Assembly (NCBI GenBank): GCA_019695055.1
Contig: JAIBAT010000031.1
Location: 1-64,000 of the forward strand
DNA length: 64,000 bases
Direction of reading: 5' to 3'
Origin: Candidatus Sumerlaeaceae bacterium
GTDB taxonomy: Bacteria > Sumerlaeota > Sumerlaeia > Sumerlaeales > Sumerlaeaceae
In this document: piece after piece, positions 50,549 to 59,542 of the stretch
How positions within the stretch are numbered: the first letter of the stretch is position 1
Layout: each line of letters begins with the position of its first letter
Made by a program: the position numbers and the translations under genes
The notes under the pieces: generated by a model
What the model was told of the DNA's origin: nothing
Seen by the model: only the letters and a program-made list of their open reading frames with translations
Databases searched by the model: none

Positions 50549-50573
50549 GAGGGGGGGAGGGGGAGGGGGGGGG
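50549..50573 (+). repeat. purine G-run tract B
   Basis: G-runs of 2, 7, 5 and 9 are separated by single A residues, with G-quadruplex potential. The last G is 187 nt before the first base of element B, identical to the spacing at copy A (41155 to 40968). Confidence 0.75.
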
Positions 50574-50759
50574 AATTTTCGGGTTTTGCGCATTTTTGAT
50601 GCAAAGCCATTGGTGACAGCGATTGGCGCGGCTGAAAAATGGCGTTATAATTATGGTCATTTTTGCATTTATGGAGGATGCTGTTCGGGTGAGACAGGGG
50701 AGCGGCGACGTGAGGCTTGTGGGGGTATGGGTTCGTTGTGTTTTCATGATGGAGTGAAG

Positions 50760-50823
50760 CTAACACAACGGGTGCGGGCTTGCCTATTCCCTTACAGACG
50801 CTTGCAACCCCTTGTGGACCCAT
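50760..50823 (+). ncRNA. conserved intergenic element, copy B (structured RNA candidate)
   Basis: This 64-nt element matches copy A (40968-40906 on the minus strand). The hairpin GGG-(C)-TTGC ... GCAA-CCC (50776-50783 with 50804-50810) encloses a 20-nt loop, CTATTCCCTT then ACAGACGCTT. Loop length and bulge position equal those of copy A, and the closing pair is C-G where copy A has T-A. It ends 89 bp before the DUF1697 start. Confidence 0.5.
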
Positions 50824-50841
50824 ATTTTGAAAGTGCCCGTC

Positions 50842-50873
50842 CGGCAAAGGCAATCAGCCAAGCACCTTTGCCG
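50842..50873 (+). other. hairpin before DUF1697 start
   Basis: CGGCAAAGG (50842-50850) is the exact reverse complement of CCTTTGCCG (50865-50873), with a 14-nt loop. It falls between element B and the ribosome site of the DUF1697 gene, where it could affect translation or be a bound operator. No T-run follows. Confidence 0.5.
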
Positions 50874-50912
50874 AATGGTTGCAACGGGGGATCCATGGGA
50901 TTAGGACCGAAA

Positions 50913-51470
50913 ATGATGACAACCCATATCGCGTTGCTTCGTGCCATCAATGTTGGTGGAAGGGATGTTGGGATGGAGCGGCTGCGCGCGTTGTTTGCGG
51001 AACTGGGCCTGGCAAATGTGCGCAGCTACATTCAGACGGGGAATGTTTTCTTTGAAGCTCCCGCCAGGCAAATGGCCGGACTTACCGCGAAAATCGAAAA
51101 ACATCTTTCGTTCGCTTTGAAATACGAGGTATCGGTTTTTCTGCGCACACTCCCCGATTTGGAGAGTGCCCTGGCTGCGGCCCCTTTTCGGGGCAAGGAA
51201 CCTGCCCCGCATGAGCGGCACCTCGTGATGTTTCTCTCGGCGCCCATTCCCGGGACGGTGACCCTGCCACATTGTTCACCGAAGGGGTACTGCGAGCTTC
51301 TTCATGCAAGCGGTTCGGAGGCATTTGTTGTGATTCGCGTCGAGAAGGGGAAGGTCCCGAATGCCACGGCTTTTCTGGAAAAGACATTTGGCCTGAAGTG
51401 CACGGCGCGCATGTACCACACTTGCCTGAAAATTCTGGAAGCGGCGAAGTTCAAACCAGACAAAAACTAA
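50913..51470 (+). CDS. DUF1697 family protein
   Basis: This 185-aa protein has the family hallmarks: THIALLRAINVGGRD at the N terminus, LRALFAELGLANVRSYIQTGNVFFE, and a C-terminal half with ERHLVMFLSAP and CTARMYHTCLKILE. DUF1697 proteins are small two-domain alpha/beta proteins, common in bacteria and of unknown function. ATG 50913 lies after AGGA; ATG 50916 is equally possible, and upstream in-frame ATG 50895 has no ribosome site. It is preceded by a long leader with conserved elements, unusual for such a small gene. Confidence 0.93.
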   Translation: MMTTHIALLRAINVGGRDVGMERLRALFAELGLANVRSYIQTGNVFFEAPARQMAGLTAKIEKHLSFALKYEVSVFLRTLPDLESALAAAPFRGKEPAPHERHLVMFLSAPIPGTVTLPHCSPKGYCELLHASGSEAFVVIRVEKGKVPNATAFLEKTFGLKCTARMYHTCLKILEAAKFKPDKN

Positions 51471-51630
51471 TGCTGCCGAATTCTGGACGGCCAGCTCCGG
51501 CTGCGGCCGCTTATGGCTAGAATTTTCAACTTGCGGTACTTTGGACATTGCAAGTGTAACTCTGGAAAACCATACACAAGAACCAGATGGGGCTCCTTAG
51601 AGCAACATTTCTTGGGTTGGTGCACCAACT

Positions 51631-54357
51631 ATGGGAAACATAACGCCAGTCGTTCCTGATCTTTGCGGGTGGATTCCGCGCCGTGGGACACTTCGGCGTT
51701 TGGGTGACCTGCAAAGCTCTACTCGTAGCGTTTGTCGCTTCCTCGGCTTGTACACCGCCGTTGTTTGCATTCTGGCGGGCTTTCTGGCGACAGGCCACGC
51801 GACGCAACCCCTATGGAGCTTTTCACCGGTAAATTCCCTGGCAGAAACGGACAAATCAGAAGACTTCACAAGCAGTCCTCCGGCAAGAGACAATTCAGGA
51901 AACTGGATTTCAATTTGGAGATCGCAAAGCTCGGACGCCTACACATCCGTCGTCTATGCCCGCTCCACAGACGATACACAAACGTGGACCCCAAAGACGG
52001 TCTTGTTTGGCACCTCTTCCCCCTTGCCCTCCTCCAATATGGATCCCGTGATCTCGACGGATCGTGCGGGGAATTGGCTGGCGGTTTGGGCAACAAATGA
52101 CACGTTGTCTGGAACCAAAGGCACCGATTTCGACATCGTTCTCAGCAGGTCCACAACCAACGGCACCACATGGACGACACCGGTTCTGCTGAACTCCAAT
52201 GGCACCTTGGATTCCGGTAACGACACTTTACCGTGGATTGCCACCGATGGAACTGGACACTGGATGGTTGTGTGGACTTCGCAGAACCATCCCGACGGGA
52301 TCAGTCCGCCAGACCGTTCGCGCACTTGGATGGCAACCTCGGTGGACAATGGCCAGACGTGGTCATTGCCGACACCCGTTTCTCCAGGCGCGGTTGCGCC
52401 TCCACGGCAGCAGTACCACCCAAGAGTATCAGTCGGGCAGGGTGGTCGGTGGGTGGCCGCATGGTCGGGGATGGATCCGGCCACAACCTCCACACCGCAT
52501 CTTGTTCAGTTGGTTTGGTCGGACGACTTCGGATTGTCATGGACCGCGCCACTGGTCTTGAATGCTTCTGCTGGACAGTATTCTCCACCCACTGACGACT
52601 TCGCCGTGGATGTGGGAACCGACGCGGCCGGTAAATGGATGGCGGCCTGGAGCGCCCGTTCCGACAATTCGCCGACCACGCCGACCAAGGTCCATTTTGT
52701 TCGGTCGGTAGACAATGCGGAATCATGGACGGCTCCGCAACTGTTGAACCCGGCAGGGACACAACGGGAGGACTATCCCCATGTAACCGCCGGAGCAGGC
52801 GACTGGTTTATCGGTTACAGACGTAACAGCGGCCCGTCCGGTGAGCCCAATGCGTCCTACGGCTACTCAAAGGATGACGGCGGTAGTTGGTACAATACTG
52901 CAATTTTCCCCAAGATTATTAAGAGTGCGCCCGGCGCACCCTTTCTGAATGTCTATGAATATCCCAACAGCCGATACGAGCAATCGCCATTCATCAGTCC
53001 GGTGGGGGCGGGGGATTGGGCAGCTTTCTTCAGTTTCAAGGACACATCAGCCTTTGGATATCCCAACTACGGTACAGACAGTGACATCGCGCAGGTAACC
53101 ACGCATATTTTTCATGACCCCGCCTCGGATTTGGAATGGTCGGCGCCAGCCAGGCTCTTTGCCGGTTCCTATGGTGTGCTGGCTGCTGGAGCGCCGCAGG
53201 TTGCCACGGATAACAATGGAATCTGGATGGTGACGTGGAGTGTCTCCGGTTTGTTTGGTCCAGACGCGGACGTTTTCTACTCTCGCTCCACTGACGATGG
53301 AAAGAGCTGGACCATACCGGTATTGCTCAATTCCGACGGGGCGTATGATCTATACGACGACACGTTGCCCGACATCGCCGCAGATGGAAACGGCGCGTGG
53401 ATGGCGGTTTGGTGCAGGGCGGGAGCAGAAGTTGTGAAAGCAGTATCCACGGATAACGGCATAACCTGGTATTCACCGGCGCCCCTTTCTTCTCAACCGC
53501 AGGGTACGAAACCGAAAATTGCATCTCCAGGCCCGTTCCGTTGGATCGCCACGTGGAGTTCAAGCAGTGGAATCAAGTGGACCCGTTCAGAAAACAGCGG
53601 CGTCAACTGGACGACGCCGTTTGTTCTTTTCTCAAAAGTTGTGACCGGCGGCGCGGTGAGTTCCTTTCAGCAATCTTATGATGACCCAGACGTTACGGCT
53701 GTTGGGAACGGGACTTTTGCCATTGGCGCCAGTAAATATGTAGAAACAGTGTCCAGTGCCATTTATCGTACCAAGGTATTCGGGTTTGAAACGAACTACC
53801 TGCTTGATTCTGGCACTCCGTACGGCTTTTCCACCCAATTGGGTTCCCCGCAAGTGGCCACTGACGGCATGGGACACTGGGTGGGGGCTGGGATTGCCGT
53901 TCGGGAATCCGGCACCCAAACCCTTTCTCCGCTTGTAAGCAACTATCAGCTCCTTGTGAACCGGTCGAACCTAACACTACCGTCCGCAACCCCAAGCGCC
54001 GAATTTGCGTCCCTAGCCGGCGCGTGTGAGGACAGCTCTCCAAATGTTGCAACCGACGGCAGTGGCCGTTGGAGATTGGTGTGGCGGAGAAGCGGATACG
54101 GTGACTTATACGGAAGCAACCTCACCAGCCACCTCGTTTCCGGTTCCGCGGACAATGGTGCCAATTGGACGCCCCCAAAGCGACTGGAAACCGCAGTTTG
54201 GCCATCCGGTGCAATCGGGTCAAACCTCGAAATGCGCGCAAGTCGAACGGGAGAGTGGGTTGCTGTCTGGGTCAACAACGATGGTGGTGGCAACACGCTT
54301 TGGTTCTCGCGGATGAGTACCGTTTCATCTTACGTCAGGGACTGGCAAGTTTACTAA
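51631..54357 (+). CDS. secreted BNR-repeat (sialidase-like propeller) protein
   Basis: This 908-aa protein has an N-terminal membrane or signal segment (about 36-57: FLGLYTAVVCILAGFLATGHA) behind a 35-residue basic extension. The body contains at least ten Asp-box/BNR-like units, for example YARSTDDTQTW, SRSTTNGTTW, WSDDFGLSW, YSRSTDDGKSW, KAVSTDNGITW and SGSADNGANW, each followed by a TPVLLN-like strand. This is the signature of beta-propellers in sialidases. The catalytic Arg triad and Tyr/Glu of true sialidases were not identified, so enzymatic activity is uncertain. It may bind or cleave glycans outside the cell. 160 bp of plain sequence precede it. Confidence 0.8.
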   Translation: MGNITPVVPDLCGWIPRRGTLRRLGDLQSSTRSVCRFLGLYTAVVCILAGFLATGHATQPLWSFSPVNSLAETDKSEDFTSSPPARDNSGNWISIWRSQSSDAYTSVVYARSTDDTQTWTPKTVLFGTSSPLPSSNMDPVISTDRAGNWLAVWATNDTLSGTKGTDFDIVLSRSTTNGTTWTTPVLLNSNGTLDSGNDTLPWIATDGTGHWMVVWTSQNHPDGISPPDRSRTWMATSVDNGQTWSLPTPVSPGAVAPPRQQYHPRVSVGQGGRWVAAWSGMDPATTSTPHLVQLVWSDDFGLSWTAPLVLNASAGQYSPPTDDFAVDVGTDAAGKWMAAWSARSDNSPTTPTKVHFVRSVDNAESWTAPQLLNPAGTQREDYPHVTAGAGDWFIGYRRNSGPSGEPNASYGYSKDDGGSWYNTAIFPKIIKSAPGAPFLNVYEYPNSRYEQSPFISPVGAGDWAAFFSFKDTSAFGYPNYGTDSDIAQVTTHIFHDPASDLEWSAPARLFAGSYGVLAAGAPQVATDNNGIWMVTWSVSGLFGPDADVFYSRSTDDGKSWTIPVLLNSDGAYDLYDDTLPDIAADGNGAWMAVWCRAGAEVVKAVSTDNGITWYSPAPLSSQPQGTKPKIASPGPFRWIATWSSSSGIKWTRSENSGVNWTTPFVLFSKVVTGGAVSSFQQSYDDPDVTAVGNGTFAIGASKYVETVSSAIYRTKVFGFETNYLLDSGTPYGFSTQLGSPQVATDGMGHWVGAGIAVRESGTQTLSPLVSNYQLLVNRSNLTLPSATPSAEFASLAGACEDSSPNVATDGSGRWRLVWRRSGYGDLYGSNLTSHLVSGSADNGANWTPPKRLETAVWPSGAIGSNLEMRASRTGEWVAVWVNNDGGGNTLWFSRMSTVSSYVRDWQVY

Positions 54358-54435
54358 GTGGGTTCTCCTGGGGGCAACACCGACCCAATTGCCCTCCTCC
54401 TCCCTGCCACTACCATTCCCCCGCGAATTGTGAGC

Positions 54436-54464
54436 TTGATTGTGCCCTATCCACGCTGGATAAT
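54436..54464 (+). promoter_or_regulatory. sigma70-type promoter before TPR lipoprotein gene
   Basis: TTGATT (54436-54441) and GATAAT (54459-54464) are separated by 17 bp. They are followed by a 50-nt leader ending in GGGAGG and the ATG at 54515. This is the best sigma70-like promoter match seen in the window. Confidence 0.6.
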
Positions 54465-54514
54465 AGTGGAATAAATAGTCGCAATTCTTTGATGAAATTC
54501 CGGGAGGCAGTGGC

Positions 54515-56665
54515 ATGGGGCTATTCTTGCGTGGCGTTCTTCTTGGCGTGGCTACATTTGCGCTTTTCGGCTGCAATGAATCCGGGAAAGGGTCGGTCGA
54601 GGATAAGGAGGCGAACAGCGCGGCAAGTCCACGGCCCGCGCTACCAGTGGCATCTCCCGTGGCTATGGCTGCGAAGGGAACTCCCATTCCCCAGGCGAAC
54701 CTTGCGGAGGAATTGTTTCCGCTGCCAGCCGATACGGCGTTGCCGTCCACATCGACATTGGACGTCGCGGGTGGCGGCAAGGGTGCTACCGTGCTTTACA
54801 TGGCGCCCGTGCATGATCCAGACGGGGTGACAAGCAGCCCTGCGGCGACGCTTTTTGAGGAGCTGTTAAGATACTCCCTTCGCGCTGCCCCGCCAAGCGG
54901 CCTTGTCCTGAATCCTGTCCCCGCTTTTGCCGTCAGGGTTCCCTATACCCGCAGTTCCGGCACAGGGCAGCTTCATGGCAAGGGGGTGGAGGCGTATGCA
55001 GCGGATGCCAGGCAGTTGGGGTGCGACGTGTTCGTCTTTGCGACATGCCGCGAAACGAATGGAAACGTGGAAGCGGCGCTGACCCTTCGCGACTTGCGCT
55101 CGAGCCAGACGGAGAGTTGGAGCAAGTCGTTACCATTGGAAAACCTGTCTTCGCTTCTCGGTGAAGCCTCTGTGAAAGTCGCGCTGTTTTCCGGTGCCAA
55201 TGACCAGGCCGTAAAAGAGGCGGGATTGGCGCAATCGCAGGCGGGGCCGGTAACGTGGCGGTTCATGCTGCGAAATGTGGTGCCACCGCTGGCTGAATAC
55301 CGCGCGGCCATGGCACAGGAACCGGAGTCGGGTTACCTGAAGGAGGCGGCCATTACCCATGCCGGCGGGGAGTACCTGGTGGTGGCGAATGAGATCCTGA
55401 AAGCTGCGCCCAAGGACAACCGGCTGCTGCTGGCAAAAGCCGAGGCCCTGATGAACCATGATAAACCCATGTCCGGGCTGGTGATCTTCGCGGAGCTACT
55501 GCGTCGGCATCCGTCGTCGCTCATACTTGCCCACCAGGCATCGCGGTTTCTCCATGCGGCCTATTACGACGAGAAGAATTGTTCCGCAAAGACGGCGCCG
55601 GCGCCCTATGGTGCCATCATTGGGGATCTTGGCATGCTGCATACGCGGTACCCGGATAACTGGGCGCTGTCGTGGGACCTGGCCGTTTGCCATCATAATT
55701 TCGCGCGACTGGTTCGTGGCGCAGAAACAGTGGACAAGATTCCGGATGCCAACATGGAGGAATCCGAACGGGCATTTGTGAGCGCGGCGCAGCTCATCAA
55801 GCTGGCGGTGCAGCGACAACCGGATTGCCCGTACCTGCTGCAGGATGTCATTAACTATTACGATTCGGCCGGGGGGTCGAGCTGGCAGTTGCAGCAGCCC
55901 ATGCTGGAAAAGGTTCGCAAGTTGGATCCCGGAAACGTGGACGCAGAGATCATCATCATGTCCAGCCACAGCGCCGGGTGGGATGACAATGAGAGCCTTT
56001 ATCTCCGGCTGGCAAACGAAGCCCTGACAAGGCACCAGGGTGACGGAAAGGCCCTGACGAAACTGGCGGGTGCCCTGGGCACTGAATTGTCGCGCCGCAC
56101 AAGCTTCAACCGGTGGACCGCAAAGGATGCGATGTCCAGGAACCAGTTCACGGACGTCTTTCAGAAGGCTGCTGAACAGGCCATTGGGCTTGGGGGGAAG
56201 CTTGACGACTACGACGCGAAGGCCCTGTTCCTCCTGTATCACAATTCCGGGGAGACGACCAAAGCGCTGGCGTTTGCCGGCAGCGGGTCCTGGCCGCACA
56301 CTGCCGCAGAGGCTGCAAACATTGCCTATGGCGCCAACGAGACCAGCCTGGCCCTGACGCTGGCCCGAAAAGGATTGGATACCACGACAACGGAGGATTG
56401 GCAGGACAGCCTGCAGTTCATGGCGGCGCGAATCTTATACAAGGCTGGTCGCAAGGATGAAGCCATAAAGGAATGCGACGCGGGGATGAAAAAGTTTCCA
56501 GGGCGTTACTATTTCCCCTACCTGAAGGCCGTGATGCTGGCGGACCAGAAGGATCGTCAGGAGGAAGCCCTCAAGTTGGCCGAAAGGGCTTCCGCGCAGG
56601 ATCCGACGAATCCGGCCGCAAGGGACCTGGTTGCAAAGCTCCGGAAGAAACTAAACAAGCCGTGA
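54515..56665 (+). CDS. TPR-repeat lipoprotein
   Basis: This 716-aa protein has a lipoprotein signal (lipobox ALFGC, Cys 20). The region after the lipidation site to about 230 is a mixed domain with AADARQLGCDVFVFATC, resembling the adenylate-cyclase-associated or curli-type TolB-like N-terminal domain that sits before TPRs. From about 280 to the end are helical repeats of TPR/Sel1 style (LVVANEILKAAPKDNRLLLAKAEAL, KDEAIKECDAGMKKFPGRYY, ALKLAERASAQDPTNPAARDLV). Probably a scaffold in the periplasm. The start has GGGAGG at good spacing. It converges with rdgB (13 bp gap). Confidence 0.85.
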   Translation: MGLFLRGVLLGVATFALFGCNESGKGSVEDKEANSAASPRPALPVASPVAMAAKGTPIPQANLAEELFPLPADTALPSTSTLDVAGGGKGATVLYMAPVHDPDGVTSSPAATLFEELLRYSLRAAPPSGLVLNPVPAFAVRVPYTRSSGTGQLHGKGVEAYAADARQLGCDVFVFATCRETNGNVEAALTLRDLRSSQTESWSKSLPLENLSSLLGEASVKVALFSGANDQAVKEAGLAQSQAGPVTWRFMLRNVVPPLAEYRAAMAQEPESGYLKEAAITHAGGEYLVVANEILKAAPKDNRLLLAKAEALMNHDKPMSGLVIFAELLRRHPSSLILAHQASRFLHAAYYDEKNCSAKTAPAPYGAIIGDLGMLHTRYPDNWALSWDLAVCHHNFARLVRGAETVDKIPDANMEESERAFVSAAQLIKLAVQRQPDCPYLLQDVINYYDSAGGSSWQLQQPMLEKVRKLDPGNVDAEIIIMSSHSAGWDDNESLYLRLANEALTRHQGDGKALTKLAGALGTELSRRTSFNRWTAKDAMSRNQFTDVFQKAAEQAIGLGGKLDDYDAKALFLLYHNSGETTKALAFAGSGSWPHTAAEAANIAYGANETSLALTLARKGLDTTTTEDWQDSLQFMAARILYKAGRKDEAIKECDAGMKKFPGRYYFPYLKAVMLADQKDRQEEALKLAERASAQDPTNPAARDLVAKLRKKLNKP

Positions 56666-56678
56666 TAAAGGGTGAACG

Positions 56679-57284
56679 TCAGCTTAGGATCTCACACAAT
56701 CTTACGAGGTGTGGCAGCATGGCGCGCCAGGCTCGGCCTCTATGGCTGATGGCGTTTTTGTCTTCGGAGGTTAGCTCGGCGAGGTGGTGGTCGCGGCCGG
56801 CTACCAGGAAAACAGGGTCGTAGCCGAAACCGTTGGTGCCGCGGCGTTCGGTGGCAATGGAGCCTTCGAGGGTGCCGGTGGCGGTGGCGAGAACATCGCC
56901 TTCGCGGGCGAGGGCCATGACGCATTGGAATCTTGCGGTGCGGTGGGTCGGGGCAATATTTGCGAGTTCGGCGAGGAGCTTGTCGATGCGTTCGGTGTCG
57001 GTGGGGGCGTAGCGGGCGGAGTGGACGCCGGGGCGGCCGTCGAGGGCGTCGACGACGAGGCCGGAGTCGTCGGCGAGGGAGGGGAGGCCGGTTTTTGCGG
57101 CGTAGTAGAGGGCCTTGGCGCGGGCGTTGTCGGCAAAGGTTTCGCCGTCCTCAACGGGATCGGCGACTTCGGGGAAGTCGAGGGCGGAGAGGATTTCGAG
57201 GTTTGGGAATTTGGCGAGCATCTGGCGGAGTTCGCCGACCTTGTGGGCGTTTTTTGTGGCGAGGAGGAGTTTGGTTTCCGGCAT
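56679..57284 (-). CDS. rdgB: XTP/dITP diphosphatase (RdgB/HAM1)
   Basis: This 201-aa protein has the full Ham1/RdgB sequence: LLLATKNAHKVGELRQML (substrate and metal site), DGETFADNARAKAL, LADDSGLVVDALDGRPGVHSARY and RGTNGFGYDPVF near the C terminus. The enzyme hydrolyses non-canonical dITP, XTP and dXTP to monophosphates, keeping them out of DNA and RNA. ATG 57284 is the natural family start; the frame upstream to 57623 is antisense shadow of the neighbouring lipoprotein gene. Confidence 0.96.
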   Translation of the reverse strand: MPETKLLLATKNAHKVGELRQMLAKFPNLEILSALDFPEVADPVEDGETFADNARAKALYYAAKTGLPSLADDSGLVVDALDGRPGVHSARYAPTDTERIDKLLAELANIAPTHRTARFQCVMALAREGDVLATATGTLEGSIATERRGTNGFGYDPVFLVAGRDHHLAELTSEDKNAISHRGRAWRAMLPHLVRLCEILS

Positions 57285-57417
57285 GGTTCGCAATTCCTGG
57301 GTTTGGGGGTGCGGATGTGCCGGGGTGGCGACTTCCGGCGACATCGCGGGAGAGTGTGGCGGACGGAAAACCGCTTGCGCCAGAGAAAAACGGGTAGCAT
57401 TGTGGCCCGCACAATCC

Positions 57418-59448
57418 ATGAAGACTCTTTGGGAATGGACCCGCCCGGGTGGCGGCGGATTGGCGCGGTCACTGGCGGTGGCGTGGCTGGTGCTTGCAAT
57501 GGTGCTGTTTGCGGCCTGCGACCGCAAGTCGGCGGAGACGCCGGCGGCAACGCCGACGACGGGGTTCGTGGCGGGGCAGGCGATGCTGGCGGACGGGGCG
57601 AAGGGTGGCCATGCGGGGATCACGGTGTTCCTTGGGGGGACTTCCTATTCCGCGCGGACGGATGAAAATGGCAATTATACCATCAGTGGCGTGCCGACGG
57701 GGAGCTACTCGGTGCTGGCGGAGAAGTCGGGTTACCAGAACCTGACGGTGGGCAAGGCGGAGGTGAACGCGGCGGTACACACGAGCGGGAGCCCGCTGAC
57801 GCTGCAGACGGCGATCCTGGAGAAGGATGGCAGTGGCCTGACAACGGGAAGCCAAACGGCCACGGCGGCGCTGGGCACGATTCGCGGGTCGGTGGTGGTG
57901 ATCGGCGCGAAATCCGGGGAGGATGTCCGGGTCCTGATCAACGGCAGCGAGCGGGTGACGGTGACGGACGAGGCGGGGAATTACGCGTTCTTCAACGTGG
58001 ACCCGGGCAATTATAATCTGAGTCTTTCGAAAAGCGGTTACGCGCCGCAGATCACGAACGTGACGGTGAAATCGGGGGAGGTGGGCAAGCCGGCCGAGGT
58101 GACGATGCGGCCGGAGCAGGCCTCGGCGCCGAAGCCGGAGCGGGAGCTGGTGGTGACGACGCAAAGCATCGAGCAGGCGAAGCTGAACGGGAATCGCACC
58201 ATCAAGGGGTTCGTGCAGTTGCAGGATGAGGAGGGCAACCGCGTCACGGATTACAGCGATGTGCTGGTGGCCATCGATAATTCGGACTATGCGGTGACGC
58301 CGGACGAGAATGGACAGTTCAAGTTTGAGAACCTGCCGCCGGCGGTTTACGCGGTGCTGGCGACGCTGACGGGCGGGCAGCCGAAGACGGAACCCGTGGA
58401 TGTGACGGAAAAAGATGCGACGGATGTGCGGTTCAACCTTGGCGGCCCCAAAAAGGACGAGGGGGGCACTCCGGGTTCGGTGGTGGGGCGGATCGTGATG
58501 GAGCCGATGGTGGAGGGTGGCCAGGCACCGGACGGCAGCGGCGTGACGGTGGGGCTGGCGGGCATCCAGGCGGTGGCGTTCACGGCGAAGGACGGAAAGT
58601 TCAAGCTGGAGAACATCCCGGAAGGCGAGTACGCGTTTTTCGCGACGAAGGATGAGTACGAGCCGCTGCGGCAGGAGGGGGTTAACGTCAGTCCCGGAAA
58701 CACGGTTGATTTGGGTGACATCACCCTGGAGCCGAAGCGGGATTATCCCCGGGTGGTGGCCACAAGCCCGGCTGAGGGGGAGAAGAATGTGATGGTGGGC
58801 TATGACCTGGCGATCCAGGTCAAGTTCAGCAAACAAATGGACATCAACAGCGTGCGTCAGGCGGTGACGCTGGAGCCGGCGGCGGCGTGGCAGTCGTTCA
58901 TGGGCAAGGGGAGCCATCCGCTGGCGGATGATGACAACCTGGTGCTGGTGCTGAGCAACTCGGACGAGCGGCGGCCGATCAGGTACAACCAGGGTTACCG
59001 TGTGTCGATTGCGAAGTCGGCGCGGGATACGGGCGGTATCACCATGAAGAAGGATTTTTCCTTCGTGTTCTCGACGGGTGCGCCGGGGATCATCGGGACG
59101 GTGCCGCAGAATGGCGAGCGCGGGGCGTTTGGCGTGGGCGGGGCGGGCAATACGCTGCTCGTGAAGTTCAACACGCGCATCAAGCCCGACAGTGTGACGG
59201 CGAGTTCGGTGCGGATCCGGCCCTATACGGGGATTTCGCCCACGGTGACGGTTTCGGATGAACCGGGGACGGGGTGGAGCACGATGGCCATCACGGTGCA
59301 ATTGATGGACAACCAGGATTATACGGTGACGGTGAACCGGTCGGTGCGGACCTACAACGGGCAGCCCATTGCGAATACACCGTACACATTCCGTTTCCGC
59401 ACGGACCGGAACGCGCCGCCAACCCAGCCACCGCTGATTACGCGCTGA
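57418..59448 (+). CDS. lipoprotein with regulatory-like (CNA/carboxypeptidase) and Big_5 domains
   Basis: This 676-aa protein has a lipoprotein signal ending LFAAC (Cys about 35). Four carboxypeptidase-regulatory-like beta-sandwich domains follow, with cores such as YSARTDENGNYTISGVPTGSYSVLAEKSGY (about 85-110), TDEAGNYAFFNVDPGNYNLS, DENGQFKFENLPPAVY and KDGKFKLENIPEGEYAFF. Then come two SbsA/Big_5 Ig-like domains (about 440-555 and 555-665: VVATSPAEGEKNV then IQVKFSKQMD; IIGTVPQNGERGA then TLLVKFNTRI), ending PYTFRFRT. It is a surface rod of stacked beta domains, perhaps for adhesion or exopolymer contact. The frame opens far upstream (57115) but ATG 57418 begins the signal peptide. Confidence 0.87.
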   Translation: MKTLWEWTRPGGGGLARSLAVAWLVLAMVLFAACDRKSAETPAATPTTGFVAGQAMLADGAKGGHAGITVFLGGTSYSARTDENGNYTISGVPTGSYSVLAEKSGYQNLTVGKAEVNAAVHTSGSPLTLQTAILEKDGSGLTTGSQTATAALGTIRGSVVVIGAKSGEDVRVLINGSERVTVTDEAGNYAFFNVDPGNYNLSLSKSGYAPQITNVTVKSGEVGKPAEVTMRPEQASAPKPERELVVTTQSIEQAKLNGNRTIKGFVQLQDEEGNRVTDYSDVLVAIDNSDYAVTPDENGQFKFENLPPAVYAVLATLTGGQPKTEPVDVTEKDATDVRFNLGGPKKDEGGTPGSVVGRIVMEPMVEGGQAPDGSGVTVGLAGIQAVAFTAKDGKFKLENIPEGEYAFFATKDEYEPLRQEGVNVSPGNTVDLGDITLEPKRDYPRVVATSPAEGEKNVMVGYDLAIQVKFSKQMDINSVRQAVTLEPAAAWQSFMGKGSHPLADDDNLVLVLSNSDERRPIRYNQGYRVSIAKSARDTGGITMKKDFSFVFSTGAPGIIGTVPQNGERGAFGVGGAGNTLLVKFNTRIKPDSVTASSVRIRPYTGISPTVTVSDEPGTGWSTMAITVQLMDNQDYTVTVNRSVRTYNGQPIANTPYTFRFRTDRNAPPTQPPLITR

Positions 59449-59542
59449 GATAGTGCGGACCCCTTGACAGGGGCAAATCCGGGGCGGAATCCGTACTATT
59501 GCGAGTGTCAGATGCTGCAATACCGAATGAAAGAGAAGCAGG

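Larger units (their letters stand above)
50451..50912. other. gene-free region carrying composite module B
   Basis: This 462-bp region lies between terC and the DUF1697 gene. In the DUF1697 direction it contains a purine G-run tract (50549-50573), the conserved element (50760-50823) and a 9-bp-stem hairpin (50842-50873). A long open frame through it has no coding character. The layout matches that before the glycosyltransferase gene. Confidence 0.7.

Noticed and set aside
50451-50560. yybP-ykoY manganese riboswitch before terC
   Set aside because: I looked for the conserved core on the minus strand because terC genes often have it; it is not recognisable.
50472-50912. In-frame N-terminal extension of DUF1697 by about 147 residues
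   Set aside because: It would translate the G-run tract into poly-Gly and the conserved element; the family starts at MTTHIALLRAINVGG and a ribosome site precedes that ATG.
59464-59499. TTGACA ... TACTAT promoter before the EIIA gene
   Set aside because: Spacing is 24 bp, too long for a sigma70 promoter; TTGACA is also the loop of a small CCCCT/AGGGG hairpin.
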